Below, piece after piece: positions 24,048 through 32,570 of a DNA stretch of 64,000 nt (the first letter of the stretch is position 1; every line of letters starts with the position of its first letter). A program made the translations under genes and the position numbers. The notes under the pieces were generated by a model. That model did no database searches, was not told the origin of the DNA, and worked only from the letters and a program-made list of their open reading frames with translations. Origin of the DNA: an uncultured Faecalibacterium sp. (GTDB taxonomy: Bacteria; Bacillota; Clostridia; Oscillospirales; Ruminococcaceae); assembly GCA_934561115.1 (NCBI GenBank), contig CAKTFS010000006.1, positions 5,463 through 69,462 on the forward strand. Direction: 5' to 3'.

Positions 24048-25295
24048 ATGGGAATGCGTGTGGATATCGTGACCCTGTTCCCGGAGATGTGCCAGCAGGT
24101 GCTGGATGCCAGCATCATCGGCCGGGCGGCAAAGCGGGGCTATATTGAGACCCACTGCCACCAGATCCGGGATTATACCCTGAATAAGCAGAAGCAGACC
24201 GATGATTACCCCTACGGCGGCGGCTGCGGCATGGTGCTGTACGCCCAGCCCATCGCAGACTGCCTGCGGGCGGTGCAGCGCGAGGTGGCCCAGCAGGGAC
24301 GCCCCGCCCCGCATATCGTGTTCCTGACGGCGGGCGGCCAGCGCTACACCGAGGAGCACGCAAAGCGGCTGGCACAGTACGACAACCTGACGCTGGTCTG
24401 CGGCCACTACGAGGGCATTGACGAGCGTGTCATCGAAGCTTTTGCGGACGAGGAGATCTCCATCGGTGATTATATCCTGACCGGCGGCGAGCTTGCCAGC
24501 CTTGTGGTGGCAGACAGCGTGCTGCGCCTGAAGCCCGGCGTGCTGGCCGAGCAGAAGGGCTACGAGGAGGAAAGCTACTGGGACGGCCTGCTGGAATACC
24601 CCCAGTACACCCGCCCCGAGGTGTGGGAAGGCCGCGCCGTGCCCGAGGTGCTGCTGGGCGGCGACCATGCAAAAATCGACGCGTGGCGCGGCGAGCAGAG
24701 CCGCACCCGCACCCGTCTGCGCCGCCCGGAGCTGTATGAGCAGTGGTGCACGAGCCACCCCATTGCTGAAGTGCCCAAGTGGAAGCGGGGCGAGAATGTC
24801 CGGCTGGTAAAGACCGCCGAGCAGTTTGCCGCCGCCGCAAAGCTGTTTGCCGAGGGCCGGCAGGCTGTCTGTGCCGACAACTGGACACCGGAATACTGCC
24901 GCACCCTGACCGAGCCGCAGTTTTTGCTGCAATTGCAGCAGGAAAAGGCGGCGGGCTGGGTGTGCTACCTGCACACCACCAAGGATGTGCCGGACGGCAT
25001 GGTGTGCGTCAGCCATAAGGCGGGGCATATCGAGCACCTGTTCGTCACAGAAAAAGCCCGGGGCAACGGCATTGGTGCAAAGCTGCTGGATTTTGCCCGC
25101 AAAAAGCTGCCGGAGCACGCACACCCGGTGCTGAGCGTGCTGAACACCAACACCCGCGCCATTGCGCTGTATACCCGCATGGGCTGGCAGCTGGACGGCA
25201 GCACCCGTCTGGAATTTGACCCGCAGCAATATCCCACCGTGACGCGTAAATGCGCACTGGTGCAGATGCGCTACGCAGGGCCTGCGCAGGAGTGA
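24048..25295 (+). CDS. trmD: tRNA (guanine-N1)-methyltransferase TrmD fused to a GNAT acetyltransferase domain
   Basis: The 415-residue protein is much longer than normal TrmD (about 240-250). Residues 1 to about 240 are TrmD: VDIVTLFPEM, DYPYGGGCGMVL, the trefoil-knot motifs LVCGHYEGIDERV and SIGDYILTGGE, and RRPELYEQW near the domain end. Residues about 250-415 look like a GNAT acetyltransferase: HIEHLFVTEKARGNGIGAKL (acetyl-CoA loop) and VLNTNTRAIALYTRMGW. TrmD methylates G37 of tRNA to prevent frameshifting. The role of the fused domain is unknown. No frameshift or internal start signal was noticed at the junction. Confidence 0.9.
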   Translation: MGMRVDIVTLFPEMCQQVLDASIIGRAAKRGYIETHCHQIRDYTLNKQKQTDDYPYGGGCGMVLYAQPIADCLRAVQREVAQQGRPAPHIVFLTAGGQRYTEEHAKRLAQYDNLTLVCGHYEGIDERVIEAFADEEISIGDYILTGGELASLVVADSVLRLKPGVLAEQKGYEEESYWDGLLEYPQYTRPEVWEGRAVPEVLLGGDHAKIDAWRGEQSRTRTRLRRPELYEQWCTSHPIAEVPKWKRGENVRLVKTAEQFAAAAKLFAEGRQAVCADNWTPEYCRTLTEPQFLLQLQQEKAAGWVCYLHTTKDVPDGMVCVSHKAGHIEHLFVTEKARGNGIGAKLLDFARKKLPEHAHPVLSVLNTNTRAIALYTRMGWQLDGSTRLEFDPQQYPTVTRKCALVQMRYAGPAQE

Positions 25296-25381
25296 GCAGG
25301 CACCGGAAATGTCGGTGAAAATACACAAAATTCAGAGGAAAACTCCCCGGCGGTCTAAAAGTTGTTGAAAACTTTTGTATT

Positions 25382-25412
25382 ACCCCTCTAACCTTCGGGG
25401 TATAATTTTATT
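25382..25412 (+). terminator. Possible terminator after trmD
   Basis: ACCCC...GGGGT is followed by a T-rich stretch. The stem is short. TATAAT at 25401-25406 could also be a -10 box, although no well-spaced -35 was found. Confidence 0.35.
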
Positions 25413-25481
25413 GTCTTTGTACAAAACCTGAAAAATGCTCTCGGTTTCATTGGGAAAACCGCCAAAAATGCAAAAGGGGGC

Positions 25482-25510
25482 TGTACAACCGTATCGACTT
25501 GCGCTAAAAT
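25482..25510 (+). promoter_or_regulatory. Possible promoter of the HPr gene
   Basis: TGTACA (25482-25487) and TAAAAT (25505-25510) are 17 bp apart, about 65 bp upstream of the start. The -35 match is modest. Confidence 0.4.
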
Positions 25511-25577
25511 GAGTGTAACACAACAGGCACACTATGCTTTTGTACACCAAAACGATATTAGATAGGAGCGCTTTACT

Positions 25578-25841
25578 ATGTACGTAAAAGAAGTTACCGT
25601 TGAAAATCAGGTTGGTCTGCACGCTCGTCCGGCTACCTTCTTTATCCAGAAGGCAAACGAGTTCAAGTCTTCCATCTGGGTCGAAAAGGAAGAACGCCGC
25701 GTGAACGCAAAGAGCCTGCTGGGCGTTCTGTCTCTGGGTATCGTTGGCGGCACCACCATCCGCATCATCGCTGACGGCGCTGATGAGCAGGCTGCCGTGG
25801 ACGGTCTGATCAAGCTGGTGGAGTCCGGCTTTGCAGAGTAA
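25578..25841 (+). CDS. ptsH: HPr-family phosphocarrier protein
   Basis: The 87-residue protein has the phospho-accepting His15 in GLHARPATFF and the regulatory Ser46 in NAKSLLGVLSLG, so it resembles HPr rather than Crh. HPr passes phosphate from enzyme I to sugar-specific PTS proteins, and when phosphorylated on Ser it acts with CcpA in catabolite control. It stands alone with its own upstream region, so it may serve mainly regulatory roles; no PTS genes are in the window. GGAG precedes the ATG. Confidence 0.93.
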   Translation: MYVKEVTVENQVGLHARPATFFIQKANEFKSSIWVEKEERRVNAKSLLGVLSLGIVGGTTIRIIADGADEQAAVDGLIKLVESGFAE

Positions 25842-25926
25842 GTCTGTATCACAAGCAACAGAAAGCGGCGGGGGCTCCCTGCCGCTTTTTTGATAAGCTT
25901 TTTTACGGGAAGAAGGAGGGCTTTTT

Positions 25927-26175
25927 ATGAGCGAGAAAAACAAACAGCGAATGGAAAAGTTCGTGGCACTGTGCGATTCCGGCAAGCCGTGGTATGTGTT
26001 CCTTGTTCTGTTCAGCCTGCTGCTGGCGGCAAATGCCCTGCTGGAGCTGCTCACTGAGCAGCGGGTCAAGAGCTGGGTATGGCTGCTCAACGCGGCAGGC
26101 ATCGTGGGCTGCGTGGCCGATATCTTCCACTGCAAAAACCTCCGGGCTGCCAAGGCTGAGGACGAAAACGCATGA
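25927..26175 (+). CDS. Small two-helix membrane protein of unknown function
   Basis: The 82-residue protein has a charged start (MSEKNKQRMEKF), a hydrophobic helix about 23-42 (WYVFLVLFSLLLAANALL), a short loop, a second helix about 50-66 and a charged tail. No family is recognised. GAAGGAGGG precedes the ATG. Its last codons overlap the uvrC start by 4 bp (ATGA), so it is translated with uvrC, although nothing suggests a role in repair. Confidence 0.75.
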   Translation: MSEKNKQRMEKFVALCDSGKPWYVFLVLFSLLLAANALLELLTEQRVKSWVWLLNAAGIVGCVADIFHCKNLRAAKAEDENA

Positions 26176-28025
26176 CCAAGGCCGAGCTCTACCAAAAAGC
26201 CTGTATGCTGCCGCTGCTGCCCGGGGTGTATATCATCCGGGACAAAAGCGACACCATCATCTATATCGGCAAGGCCAAGCGCCTGCGCATCCGGGTAAGC
26301 CAGTATTTCCGCGAGGGCGTGCCCCACGACAACAAGGTCAGCCAGATGATCGCCCACGCCTACGCCTTTGACGTCATCGTCTGTCAGAGCGAGTTCGAGG
26401 CGCTGGTGCTGGAAGCCAGCCAGATCAAGGCGCACACCCCCAAGTACAACATCCTGCTCAAGGATGACAAGGGCTACAGCTATATCCGCGTCACCCGGGA
26501 GGACTGGCCGCGCCTTTCCTTCACCCTGCAAAAGGAGGAGGACGGGGCGGAGTATATCGGCCCCTACACCTCCAGCTTTGCCGCGCGGCAGATGGCAGAA
26601 ACGGCCATGGATGCCTTTTTGCTGCCGCGCTGCTCCAAGCGCTTCCCGCAGGAGATCGGCAAAGGCCGTCCCTGCCTGAACGCCCATATCGGCAAGTGCA
26701 TGGCGGTGTGCAGCGGCAAAATCAGCTGCGAGACCTACAATCAGGCGGTCAAAAACGCGGTGCACCTGATCCGCTACGGCAAAAAGGATATCCTGAAAAC
26801 CCTCAACGAGCGGATGCAGGAGGCCTCTGACCGGCTGGAATTTGAGACCGCCGCCCTTCTGCGGGATCAGATCAACGCCATCACCAAGCTGACAGCAGGG
26901 CAGAAGGTGGTGGTAGACCCGGACGTGGAGATGGACGTGGTGGCGCTGGCGGGCACACCGGACAGCGTGTGCGCGGCGGTGCTGCGCTTCCGGGAGGGAC
27001 GGCTGACCGACAAGCGGGAGTTTCTGTTCCACGATACCTCGGATATCGACGCGGTGCGGGAGGAATTTCTGCCCCGGTACTATCTGGACGATGAACAGAT
27101 TCCCAAGATCATCGCGGTGGACGCGCTGCCGCCGGACGTGGATGCCTTGCAGCAGGCGCTGAACCAGAAGCGGGGCAGCGAGGTGCAGCTGTATGTGCCC
27201 CAGCGGGGCGATAAAGCGCATCTGGTGGAGATGGCGCACACCAACGCGGTGGAGCGTCTGGCGCGGGAGAGCGGACGCTACGCCCGGGAGGAAAAGCTGC
27301 TGGACGAACTGGCGCAGGTGCTGGGGCTTTCAAAGCCGCCCCGCGCCATTGAAAGCTACGATATCTCCAACTGGGGCGATGGCAGCAGCGTCTGCGGCAT
27401 GGTTACCTTCAAGGACGGCAAGCCCTTCAAGGCGGGCTACCGCAAATTCAAGATGAAAACCGTGGTGGGCACGGACGACTACGCTTCGCTGGCAGAGACG
27501 GTCTCCCGCCGGGCGGCAGAGTACGAAAAATACGCCGCGCAGGCCGAAAACGGCCAGCCCGGCGGCAACTGGTTCGGGCAGAAGCCGGATCTTTTGCTGA
27601 TGGACGGCGGCAGGGGACAGGTGAGCGCCGCAAAGGAAGCGCTGGCCGGTACGGCGCTGGCAGATGTGCCGCTGTACGGCATGGTAAAGGATGACCACCA
27701 CCGCACCCGCGCCATCGTGGACAGCGACGGGCGGGAAATTGCCATCAATATGAACCGCGGCACCTTTACCTTCATCACCGCCATTCAGGACGAGACCCAC
27801 CGCTTTGCCAACGCCTACCGCAAGCAGCAGATGAAGCAGAAAAGCTACTCCTCCACCCTGACCGAGGTGCCGGGCGTAGGCCCCAAAACAGCCAAAGCCC
27901 TGCTGGCGCAGTTCAAGAGCGTGGGCGCGGTGAAGGAAGCTACCCCCGACCAGCTGGAAAACACCCCCGGTGTGGGCAGGCAGCTGGCGCAGACCATCTA
28001 CGAATATTTTCACAGGGAAGCATAA
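26172..28025 (+). CDS. uvrC: Excinuclease ABC subunit C
   Basis: The 617-residue protein has the UvrC order: an N-terminal GIY-YIG nuclease (GVYIIRD, IIYIGKAKRL), a UVR motif (LNERMQEASDRLEFETAALLR) that binds UvrB, an RNase H-like nuclease (ESYDISNWGDGSSVCGMV) and a C-terminal helix-hairpin-helix (PGVGPKTAKALL, TPGVGRQLA). It makes both cuts around bulky DNA lesions in nucleotide excision repair. uvrA and uvrB are not in the window. Confidence 0.97.
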   Translation: MTKAELYQKACMLPLLPGVYIIRDKSDTIIYIGKAKRLRIRVSQYFREGVPHDNKVSQMIAHAYAFDVIVCQSEFEALVLEASQIKAHTPKYNILLKDDKGYSYIRVTREDWPRLSFTLQKEEDGAEYIGPYTSSFAARQMAETAMDAFLLPRCSKRFPQEIGKGRPCLNAHIGKCMAVCSGKISCETYNQAVKNAVHLIRYGKKDILKTLNERMQEASDRLEFETAALLRDQINAITKLTAGQKVVVDPDVEMDVVALAGTPDSVCAAVLRFREGRLTDKREFLFHDTSDIDAVREEFLPRYYLDDEQIPKIIAVDALPPDVDALQQALNQKRGSEVQLYVPQRGDKAHLVEMAHTNAVERLARESGRYAREEKLLDELAQVLGLSKPPRAIESYDISNWGDGSSVCGMVTFKDGKPFKAGYRKFKMKTVVGTDDYASLAETVSRRAAEYEKYAAQAENGQPGGNWFGQKPDLLLMDGGRGQVSAAKEALAGTALADVPLYGMVKDDHHRTRAIVDSDGREIAINMNRGTFTFITAIQDETHRFANAYRKQQMKQKSYSSTLTEVPGVGPKTAKALLAQFKSVGAVKEATPDQLENTPGVGRQLAQTIYEYFHREA

Positions 28026-28076
28026 AAACACCCCCGGCATCCGAACAAAACGAAAACGGATGCCGGGGGTGTTCTG
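28024..28076. terminator. Bidirectional terminator after uvrC
   Basis: ACACCCCCGGCATCCG pairs with CGGATGCCGGGGGTGT around an A-rich loop, between two convergent genes. Confidence 0.8.
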
Positions 28077-28086
28077 TGTTTAGGGG

Positions 28087-29193
28087 TTAATTCGTATAGG
28101 AGATGGAGAAATCGCCGGTGACAGAATCGAGGGAAATTTTACGAGAGGTGTTTGCCTTGCCATTATGGATCGAGCTGCCCTTAAGCCCATTCGTGACGAG
28201 GCAATAGTCCGAGGCGCTGCCTTCCAGAGTCAAGTCGGTATCGCCAGTGATGACCGAGATGCTGACATCCTGAGCACCGGACAGCATACCGATCGTGCAG
28301 TCACCCATGGCAAGTTCGGCATCGAATTTAGGTGCGGACAGATGGTCAATGTGACAGTCGCCCATGGCAAGATCAAAATCTGCGTCCTTCACAGTCAGGC
28401 TGTCGGCAGAGACGTCACCCATGGCAAGTTCCAGATCCAGTTCTTCCACTGAGAGCGTGCCAAGGTCAACGTCGCCCATAGCAAGATCAATGTCTACCTT
28501 ATGCAGGATATTTTCTGGAGCTGTAATGGTGAGCACAGCACTGTAAGTATCAGGGAGAGCGTAGTATTTCGGAATATGATAGGAAAACTCTGTGGTACCG
28601 TCTTTTTTGCTGGAATGGGTGAGGTACCGTGTCCTGAAGCCATCAAACTGTAAAGTGATATCTGAAGCGTCTGGGTCGACAACAAAGAGAATGGTACCGT
28701 AATCCAACTTCAGCGATAGTTTATCGCTGACCATCTCAGCAGAGAGGGAGAAGTTCAAGCCGTCTGAAGTGGAAACGGGAACTGCGGGCTGCGTTGAGGC
28801 ACTCTCGGCAGGTACTTCCGCAGAGGAAGCGGGAATTTCCGAGGCAGGAGAAACGGATTCGGCCTGCTGCACCGGGGTGGCCTTGGAGTGCTGGAAGAAA
28901 AAGCAAACCAGCACCAGCACTGCCAGCCCGCCGCCCAGCACCATGCGCCAGCGGGAATGCGGCTTGCGGGCAGGGGATGCCGGGGCAGCAGAGCTGCCTG
29001 CCGGGGTCTGCTCGTCCAGAATTTTACGGGCGACCTCCTCCGGGCTGCCCAGCTCCGCAATGGCGCGGGCTTCGTTCTCCGGCCCGGCGGCGTCCAGATA
29101 ATCCTCGTAATAGCTCAAAGCGTCCTTGCGCTCGGCCTCCGGCAAGGGGGCGAGAAGCTGCTCCAGCGCAGCAAGAAATGCAGTACGGGTCAT
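28087..29193 (-). CDS. HAAS-domain membrane protein with DUF4097-like adhesin repeats
   Basis: The 368-residue protein starts with a HAAS/DUF1700 domain (FLAALEQLLAPLPEAERKD, then ALSYYEDYLDAAG and AIAELGSPEEVARKIL). One membrane helix (about 85-100) and a Pro/Ser/Ala spacer come next. The C-terminal part is a β-repeat domain of the DUF4097 type with four near-identical LAMGD turns, the core being (V/L/F)D(I/L)xLAMGD. It starts 3 bp after a PadR regulator, the standard HAAS partner. Such pairs often report on envelope stress. The protein is probably membrane-anchored with the repeats outside. No enzymatic role is evident. Confidence 0.8.
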   Translation of the reverse strand: MTRTAFLAALEQLLAPLPEAERKDALSYYEDYLDAAGPENEARAIAELGSPEEVARKILDEQTPAGSSAAPASPARKPHSRWRMVLGGGLAVLVLVCFFFQHSKATPVQQAESVSPASEIPASSAEVPAESASTQPAVPVSTSDGLNFSLSAEMVSDKLSLKLDYGTILFVVDPDASDITLQFDGFRTRYLTHSSKKDGTTEFSYHIPKYYALPDTYSAVLTITAPENILHKVDIDLAMGDVDLGTLSVEELDLELAMGDVSADSLTVKDADFDLAMGDCHIDHLSAPKFDAELAMGDCTIGMLSGAQDVSISVITGDTDLTLEGSASDYCLVTNGLKGSSIHNGKANTSRKISLDSVTGDFSISYTN

Positions 29194-29196
29194 AGA

Positions 29197-29514
29197 TCAT
29201 TCCACCTCTCTGAAAAATGTGTCAATGGAAGAACGGTAGCGGCTCCACTCCTGCGCGTAGGCGGCAAGCTGCGCCCGCCCGGCGGAGGTGATCTGATAAT
29301 AGCGGCGGTTGCGGCCATTGAAGGGCGCATCGTAGACCGTGAGCAGCTGGTCTTTCTGTAACCGGCGCAGCACCGGGTACAGGGTGGATTCGCTTAGCTC
29401 CAGCGTGTGAGTGACCTGTTGGGTGATCTTGTAGCCGTAGGTACCTTCCGGCTCCTGCGCCACCACGGACAGCACAATAGCATCCAGCAGCGCGGCACTG
29501 ATGGGAAAACTCAT
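29197..29514 (-). CDS. PadR-family transcriptional regulator
   Basis: The 105-residue protein is the compact PadR type: LLDAIVLSVVAQEPEGTYGY, then a winged helix with LELSESTLYPVLRRLQKDQLL and RRYYQITSAGRAQL. It probably represses its own operon with the HAAS protein that follows after 3 bp. AGGAGG precedes the ATG. A perfect AT-rich palindrome overlaps the promoter upstream and is the likely operator. The signal is unknown. Confidence 0.92.
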   Translation of the reverse strand: MSFPISAALLDAIVLSVVAQEPEGTYGYKITQQVTHTLELSESTLYPVLRRLQKDQLLTVYDAPFNGRNRRYYQITSAGRAQLAAYAQEWSRYRSSIDTFFREVE

Positions 29515-29551
29515 GCGGGAACAGCCTCCTTTCGGTGTGGTCTGTTTCTAT

Positions 29552-29585
29552 AATATTATATATCATATAATATTACATAAGTCAA
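29552..29585 (-). promoter_or_regulatory. padR promoter overlapped by a palindromic operator
   Basis: On the minus strand TTGACT (29580-29585) and TATATA (29557-29562) are 17 bp apart. The perfect inverted repeat AATATTATAT-ATC-ATATAATATT (29552-29574) covers the -10 box, as expected for PadR autorepression. Confidence 0.7.
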
Positions 29586-29591
29586 TAGGAG

Positions 29592-29824
29592 ATTTGCCCT
29601 CTCAGTCTCGCTGCGCTCGCCAGCTCCCCCAAGGGGGCGCCTTTGACATGGCGGCACAGTTTCTGGTGCAAGTGCAAAGTTTCCGGTTTCGCCAGAGGCT
29701 CCCTCTCCGAGGGAGCTGGCAAAGCCGTCAGGCTTTGACTGAGGGAGTTCGTTCCCAACAAAAAAAGCTCCCCCTTTCGGGGGAGCTGGATGCGAACGAA
29801 GTGAGCAGACTGAGAGGGTCAAAC
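29592..29824. repeat. MITE-like CCCTCTC repeat
   Basis: It starts GCCCTCTCAGTCTCGCTGCG and ends AGACTGAGAGGGTC. Inner stems are AGCTCCCCCAAGGGGGCGCC, CTCCCTCTCCGAGGGAG and AGCTCCCCCTTTCGGGGGAGC. This copy seems to be a longer double unit. It fills the gap between padR and the amino-acid binding protein. Confidence 0.7.
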
Positions 29825-29827
29825 TTC

Positions 29828-30655
29828 TTAGTTTTCAGAAGAGATATCCTGTCCGAAATACTTTTCGCTCAGGGTCTTTAAGGTGCCGTCGGCACGCAGT
29901 TCCTCAATAGCAGTGTTCAGCGCGTCCAGATAGGCGGTGTCCTCGCTCTTGAGCACCGGGATGGCCACATGGGAGGCTTCGGCAGTCTGTGCCACCAGCT
30001 TGAAGTCTGCCTCCGGGTGGACGTTCAGGTAGTCATAGAAGGAAACATCGGCGTTCAGGGTGGCGTCAATGCGGCCTGCGGTCAGCAGCTGGATGGTCTC
30101 TTCCAGCGTGTCGATGCCCTGCACGGTAGCACCGTAGCTTTCGGCCAGCTCCATGTAGGTGGAAGCCAGACTATTGGCGGTGGTCTTGCCCTTCAGGTCC
30201 TCAAAGCTGTGGATGTCCTCGTTATCCTTGCGCACAGCCAGCGCGGTGTGGATGTAGCCGTAGGGGGTGGTGAAATCGTAGGTCTTGGCGCGCTCCTCGG
30301 TCACTTCCACGCCGTTGCACACCATGTCGTAGCGGCCTGCGTCCAGACCGGCAAACAGGCTGTCCCAGTCGCTTTCCACATACTCCGGTTCCACGCCCAG
30401 CTTTTCGGCAATGGCGCGGGATACCTCCACGTCGTAGCCCACCAGCGTGTCGGAAGTGTCGTGGTAGCTCCACGGCTGCCATGCGCCCTCCAGCGCCACC
30501 ACCAGCTTGCCGCTCTTCTGGATGCTGTCCAGCTTATTCAGCGTTGCGGAACTGGCAGTACTGGCGGCGGTGTCCTTGGAAGAGCAGCCGGTCATGGACA
30601 GCACCCCGGCTGCGGCCATAACGCCCATCAGAGAAATAAAGGTTCTGCGTTTCAT
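29828..30655 (-). CDS. Polar amino-acid ABC transporter substrate-binding lipoprotein
   Basis: The 275-residue protein has a lipoprotein signal ending SMTGC and a family-3 solute-binding body: GKLVVALEGAWQPWSYHD, LVGYDVEVSRAIAEKLGVE, WDSLFAGLDAGRYDMVCNG, then DFTTPYGYIHTALAV. It is a periplasmic-type receptor anchored outside the cell. The set of binding protein, ATPase and permease resembles cystine or polar amino-acid importers; the ligand is uncertain. The start at 30655 follows AAAGGA; a longer frame exists upstream but lacks a signal peptide. Confidence 0.88.
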   Translation of the reverse strand: MKRRTFISLMGVMAAAGVLSMTGCSSKDTAASTASSATLNKLDSIQKSGKLVVALEGAWQPWSYHDTSDTLVGYDVEVSRAIAEKLGVEPEYVESDWDSLFAGLDAGRYDMVCNGVEVTEERAKTYDFTTPYGYIHTALAVRKDNEDIHSFEDLKGKTTANSLASTYMELAESYGATVQGIDTLEETIQLLTAGRIDATLNADVSFYDYLNVHPEADFKLVAQTAEASHVAIPVLKSEDTAYLDALNTAIEELRADGTLKTLSEKYFGQDISSEN

Positions 30656-30704
30656 AAGTAAAAATTCCTTTCTGTCGTAAAAAAATATAAAAACAGGAGA
30701 GTGC

Positions 30705-31505
30705 TTATTCCGTATGGGCGATCCTGCGCAGGAAGGCCCGGGTGCGCTCCTCCTTGGGGGATGCAAAGAACTGCTGAGAGGGTGCCTGCTCCACCACCAC
30801 GCCGTTTTCCATGAACACAGTCTTGGAGGAAACGTTGCGGGCAAAGCCCATCTCGTGGGTGACCACCAGCATGGTCATGCCCTCTTCGGCCAGCTGCCGC
30901 ATCACGCTGAGCACCTCGCCGGTCAGCTCCGGGTCAAGGGCGCTGGTGGGCTCGTCAAAGTAAATAATTTCCGGGTCAGCGGCAAGGGCACGGGCGATGG
31001 CCACCCGCTGCTGCTGCCCGCCGGAAAGCTGGCGGGGGTAGTAGTCGGCGCGGTCGGCAAGGCCTACCTTGGCAAGCATCTTCATGCCGATTTCATCCGC
31101 CTGCTCCTTGGGCAGCTTACGCGCCACAATAAGCCCCTCGGTCACATTTTGCAGGGCGGTCTTGTTGCGGAACAGGTTGTAGTTCTGGAACACAAAGGCC
31201 GTCTTTTTGCGCAGCCGGGCAATGTCGGCACGGCTGGCATGGGCAAGGTCGAAGCTTTCGCCGTCAAATACCAGCTGCCCGGCATCGGCGGTTTCCAGAA
31301 AGTTCAGACAGCGCAGCAGGGTGGTCTTGCCGGAGCCGGACGGCCCCAGAATGGCCACCACATCGCCCTTTTCTACGGTCAGGTCTACCCCGCGCAGCAC
31401 GGGCAGCTCGCTGACGGCCTTCCGCGCACCGGGACGGTGGAAAAGGCCGGGTTTTGCGTAGGTGCGGAAGGTTTTTTGCACATTGCGGATCTCAAGCATA
31501 GCCAT
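30705..31505 (-). CDS. Polar amino-acid ABC transporter ATPase
   Basis: The 266-residue protein has Walker A GPSGSGKTTLLRCLN, Q-loop VFQNYNLF, signature [16 protein letters not shown], Walker [15 protein letters not shown] and the H-loop THEMGFAR typical of GlnQ/TcyC-type ATPases. It drives the permease encoded just upstream (31524-32207). Two ATG codons lie six bases apart at the start; GGGAGGG supports either. It carries an N-terminal insertion (residues about 15-33) compared with the shortest family members. Confidence 0.92.
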   Translation of the reverse strand: MAMLEIRNVQKTFRTYAKPGLFHRPGARKAVSELPVLRGVDLTVEKGDVVAILGPSGSGKTTLLRCLNFLETADAGQLVFDGESFDLAHASRADIARLRKKTAFVFQNYNLFRNKTALQNVTEGLIVARKLPKEQADEIGMKMLAKVGLADRADYYPRQLSGGQQQRVAIARALAADPEIIYFDEPTSALDPELTGEVLSVMRQLAEEGMTMLVVTHEMGFARNVSSKTVFMENGVVVEQAPSQQFFASPKEERTRAFLRRIAHTE

Positions 31506-31523
31506 GGGTGCTCACCCTCCCTT

Positions 31524-32207
31524 TTACTGGAAGCCGCGGGCGTTGAGCTGACGTTCCAGCAGAGCCTGCAGCTTGGTGATGACGGTACAGAACAGCAGAT
31601 ACACCACAGCCACCTCGCAGTAGATGGGCAGGAAGATGTAGGTGCGGGCGGCCACCCGCTGCCCGGCCATGAACAGCTCTGCCACCGTGATGTTGGAGGC
31701 CAGCGAGGTGTCCTTGATCATGCCGATGAGGGAGTTGGACAGCGCAGGCACGGCGGTGCGCAGCGCCTGCGGCAGCACGATGCGGCGCATGATCTGCCAC
31801 CAGCTCATGCCCACGCAGTACCCGGCTTCCAGCTGCCCCTGCGGCACGCTTTCCAGCGCGCCGCGCATGGTCTCGGCGCAGTAGGCGCCCTCGTTGAAGG
31901 CAAAGGCGATGACCGCCGCCGGAAAGGCGTTTAGCATGATGCCCACGCTGGGCAGACCGTAAAAGATGATGAACAGCTGCACCAGCAGCGGGGTGCCCCG
32001 GATGACCCAGATGTAGAACCGGGCGATCTGCCGCAGCACCGGCACATTGGCGTACTGCACCAGCGCCACCGCCACCGCGATGATCATGGCAAAAAAGAAG
32101 GAGAGAAGGGTCAGCGGAATGGTCATGGTCAGGCCTGCCGTCAGGATGCGCGGCAGCGCCTCCACCAGCACGCCGACCGTGCGGTTGGATAAAAGTGCTT
32201 CAAACAT
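31524..32207 (-). CDS. Polar amino-acid ABC transporter permease
   Basis: The 227-residue protein has five or so helices and the family signature IRGTPLLVQLFIIFYGLP, with the coupling loop EAGYCVGMSWWQIMRRIVLPQAL. It is first in a three-gene operon (permease, ATPase, binding protein), an order in which the binding protein comes last. A good promoter lies upstream. The similarity is to TcyB/HisM-type permeases. Confidence 0.9.
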   Translation of the reverse strand: MFEALLSNRTVGVLVEALPRILTAGLTMTIPLTLLSFFFAMIIAVAVALVQYANVPVLRQIARFYIWVIRGTPLLVQLFIIFYGLPSVGIMLNAFPAAVIAFAFNEGAYCAETMRGALESVPQGQLEAGYCVGMSWWQIMRRIVLPQALRTAVPALSNSLIGMIKDTSLASNITVAELFMAGQRVAARTYIFLPIYCEVAVVYLLFCTVITKLQALLERQLNARGFQ

Positions 32208-32238
32208 CGGTTTTTCCTCAAAATAAAAATGCGCAGAC

Positions 32239-32294
32239 CGGCAAAGCCTTTGCCGGCTAAAGCAGTATATACCTTAAAGTAGAGTTTAAGTCAA
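32239..32294 (-). promoter_or_regulatory. Promoter and leader hairpin of the amino-acid transporter operon
   Basis: On the minus strand TTGACT (32289-32294) and TATATA (32266-32271) are 17 bp apart. The transcript then carries a GCCGGCAAAG / CTTTGCCGG hairpin (32239-32256) before the ribosome site. Confidence 0.7.
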
Positions 32295-32440
32295 GAGACT
32301 GAATCACAAATCCCTACAAAACCTACCAGAATACTATAATAACATGAAATGCCCCGCAGCGCAAACGGTTTGCACAAAACGTGTGATGTGCCTGAAAAAT
32401 TGCATAAACTTGTTAAATATTTGTGCAATGCGGCAGATGC

Positions 32441-32469
32441 TTGACGCTGTGGACGCTTTCGTGTACAAT
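32441..32469 (+). promoter_or_regulatory. Promoter of gpsA
   Basis: TTGACG (32441-32446) and TACAAT (32464-32469) are 17 bp apart. The 100-nt leader has two GC-rich hairpins (GGGCTAATAGCCC, and CACCGGCAAG-type stems near 32520-32555). The gap 32295-32440 shows nothing else. Confidence 0.75.
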
Positions 32470-32570
32470 GAACATAACAGTGCGCGGCTGCGGGCTAATA
32501 GCCCGGCGCGGCGCAAATCCACCGGCAGAGGGCTTGCCCCTTGCCCGGTGCAGACACGGAGGATACGAAC

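Noticed and set aside
25380..27239. Long minus-strand frame opposite ptsH and uvrC
   Set aside because: It covers HPr, the small membrane protein and half of uvrC, all well supported on the plus strand.
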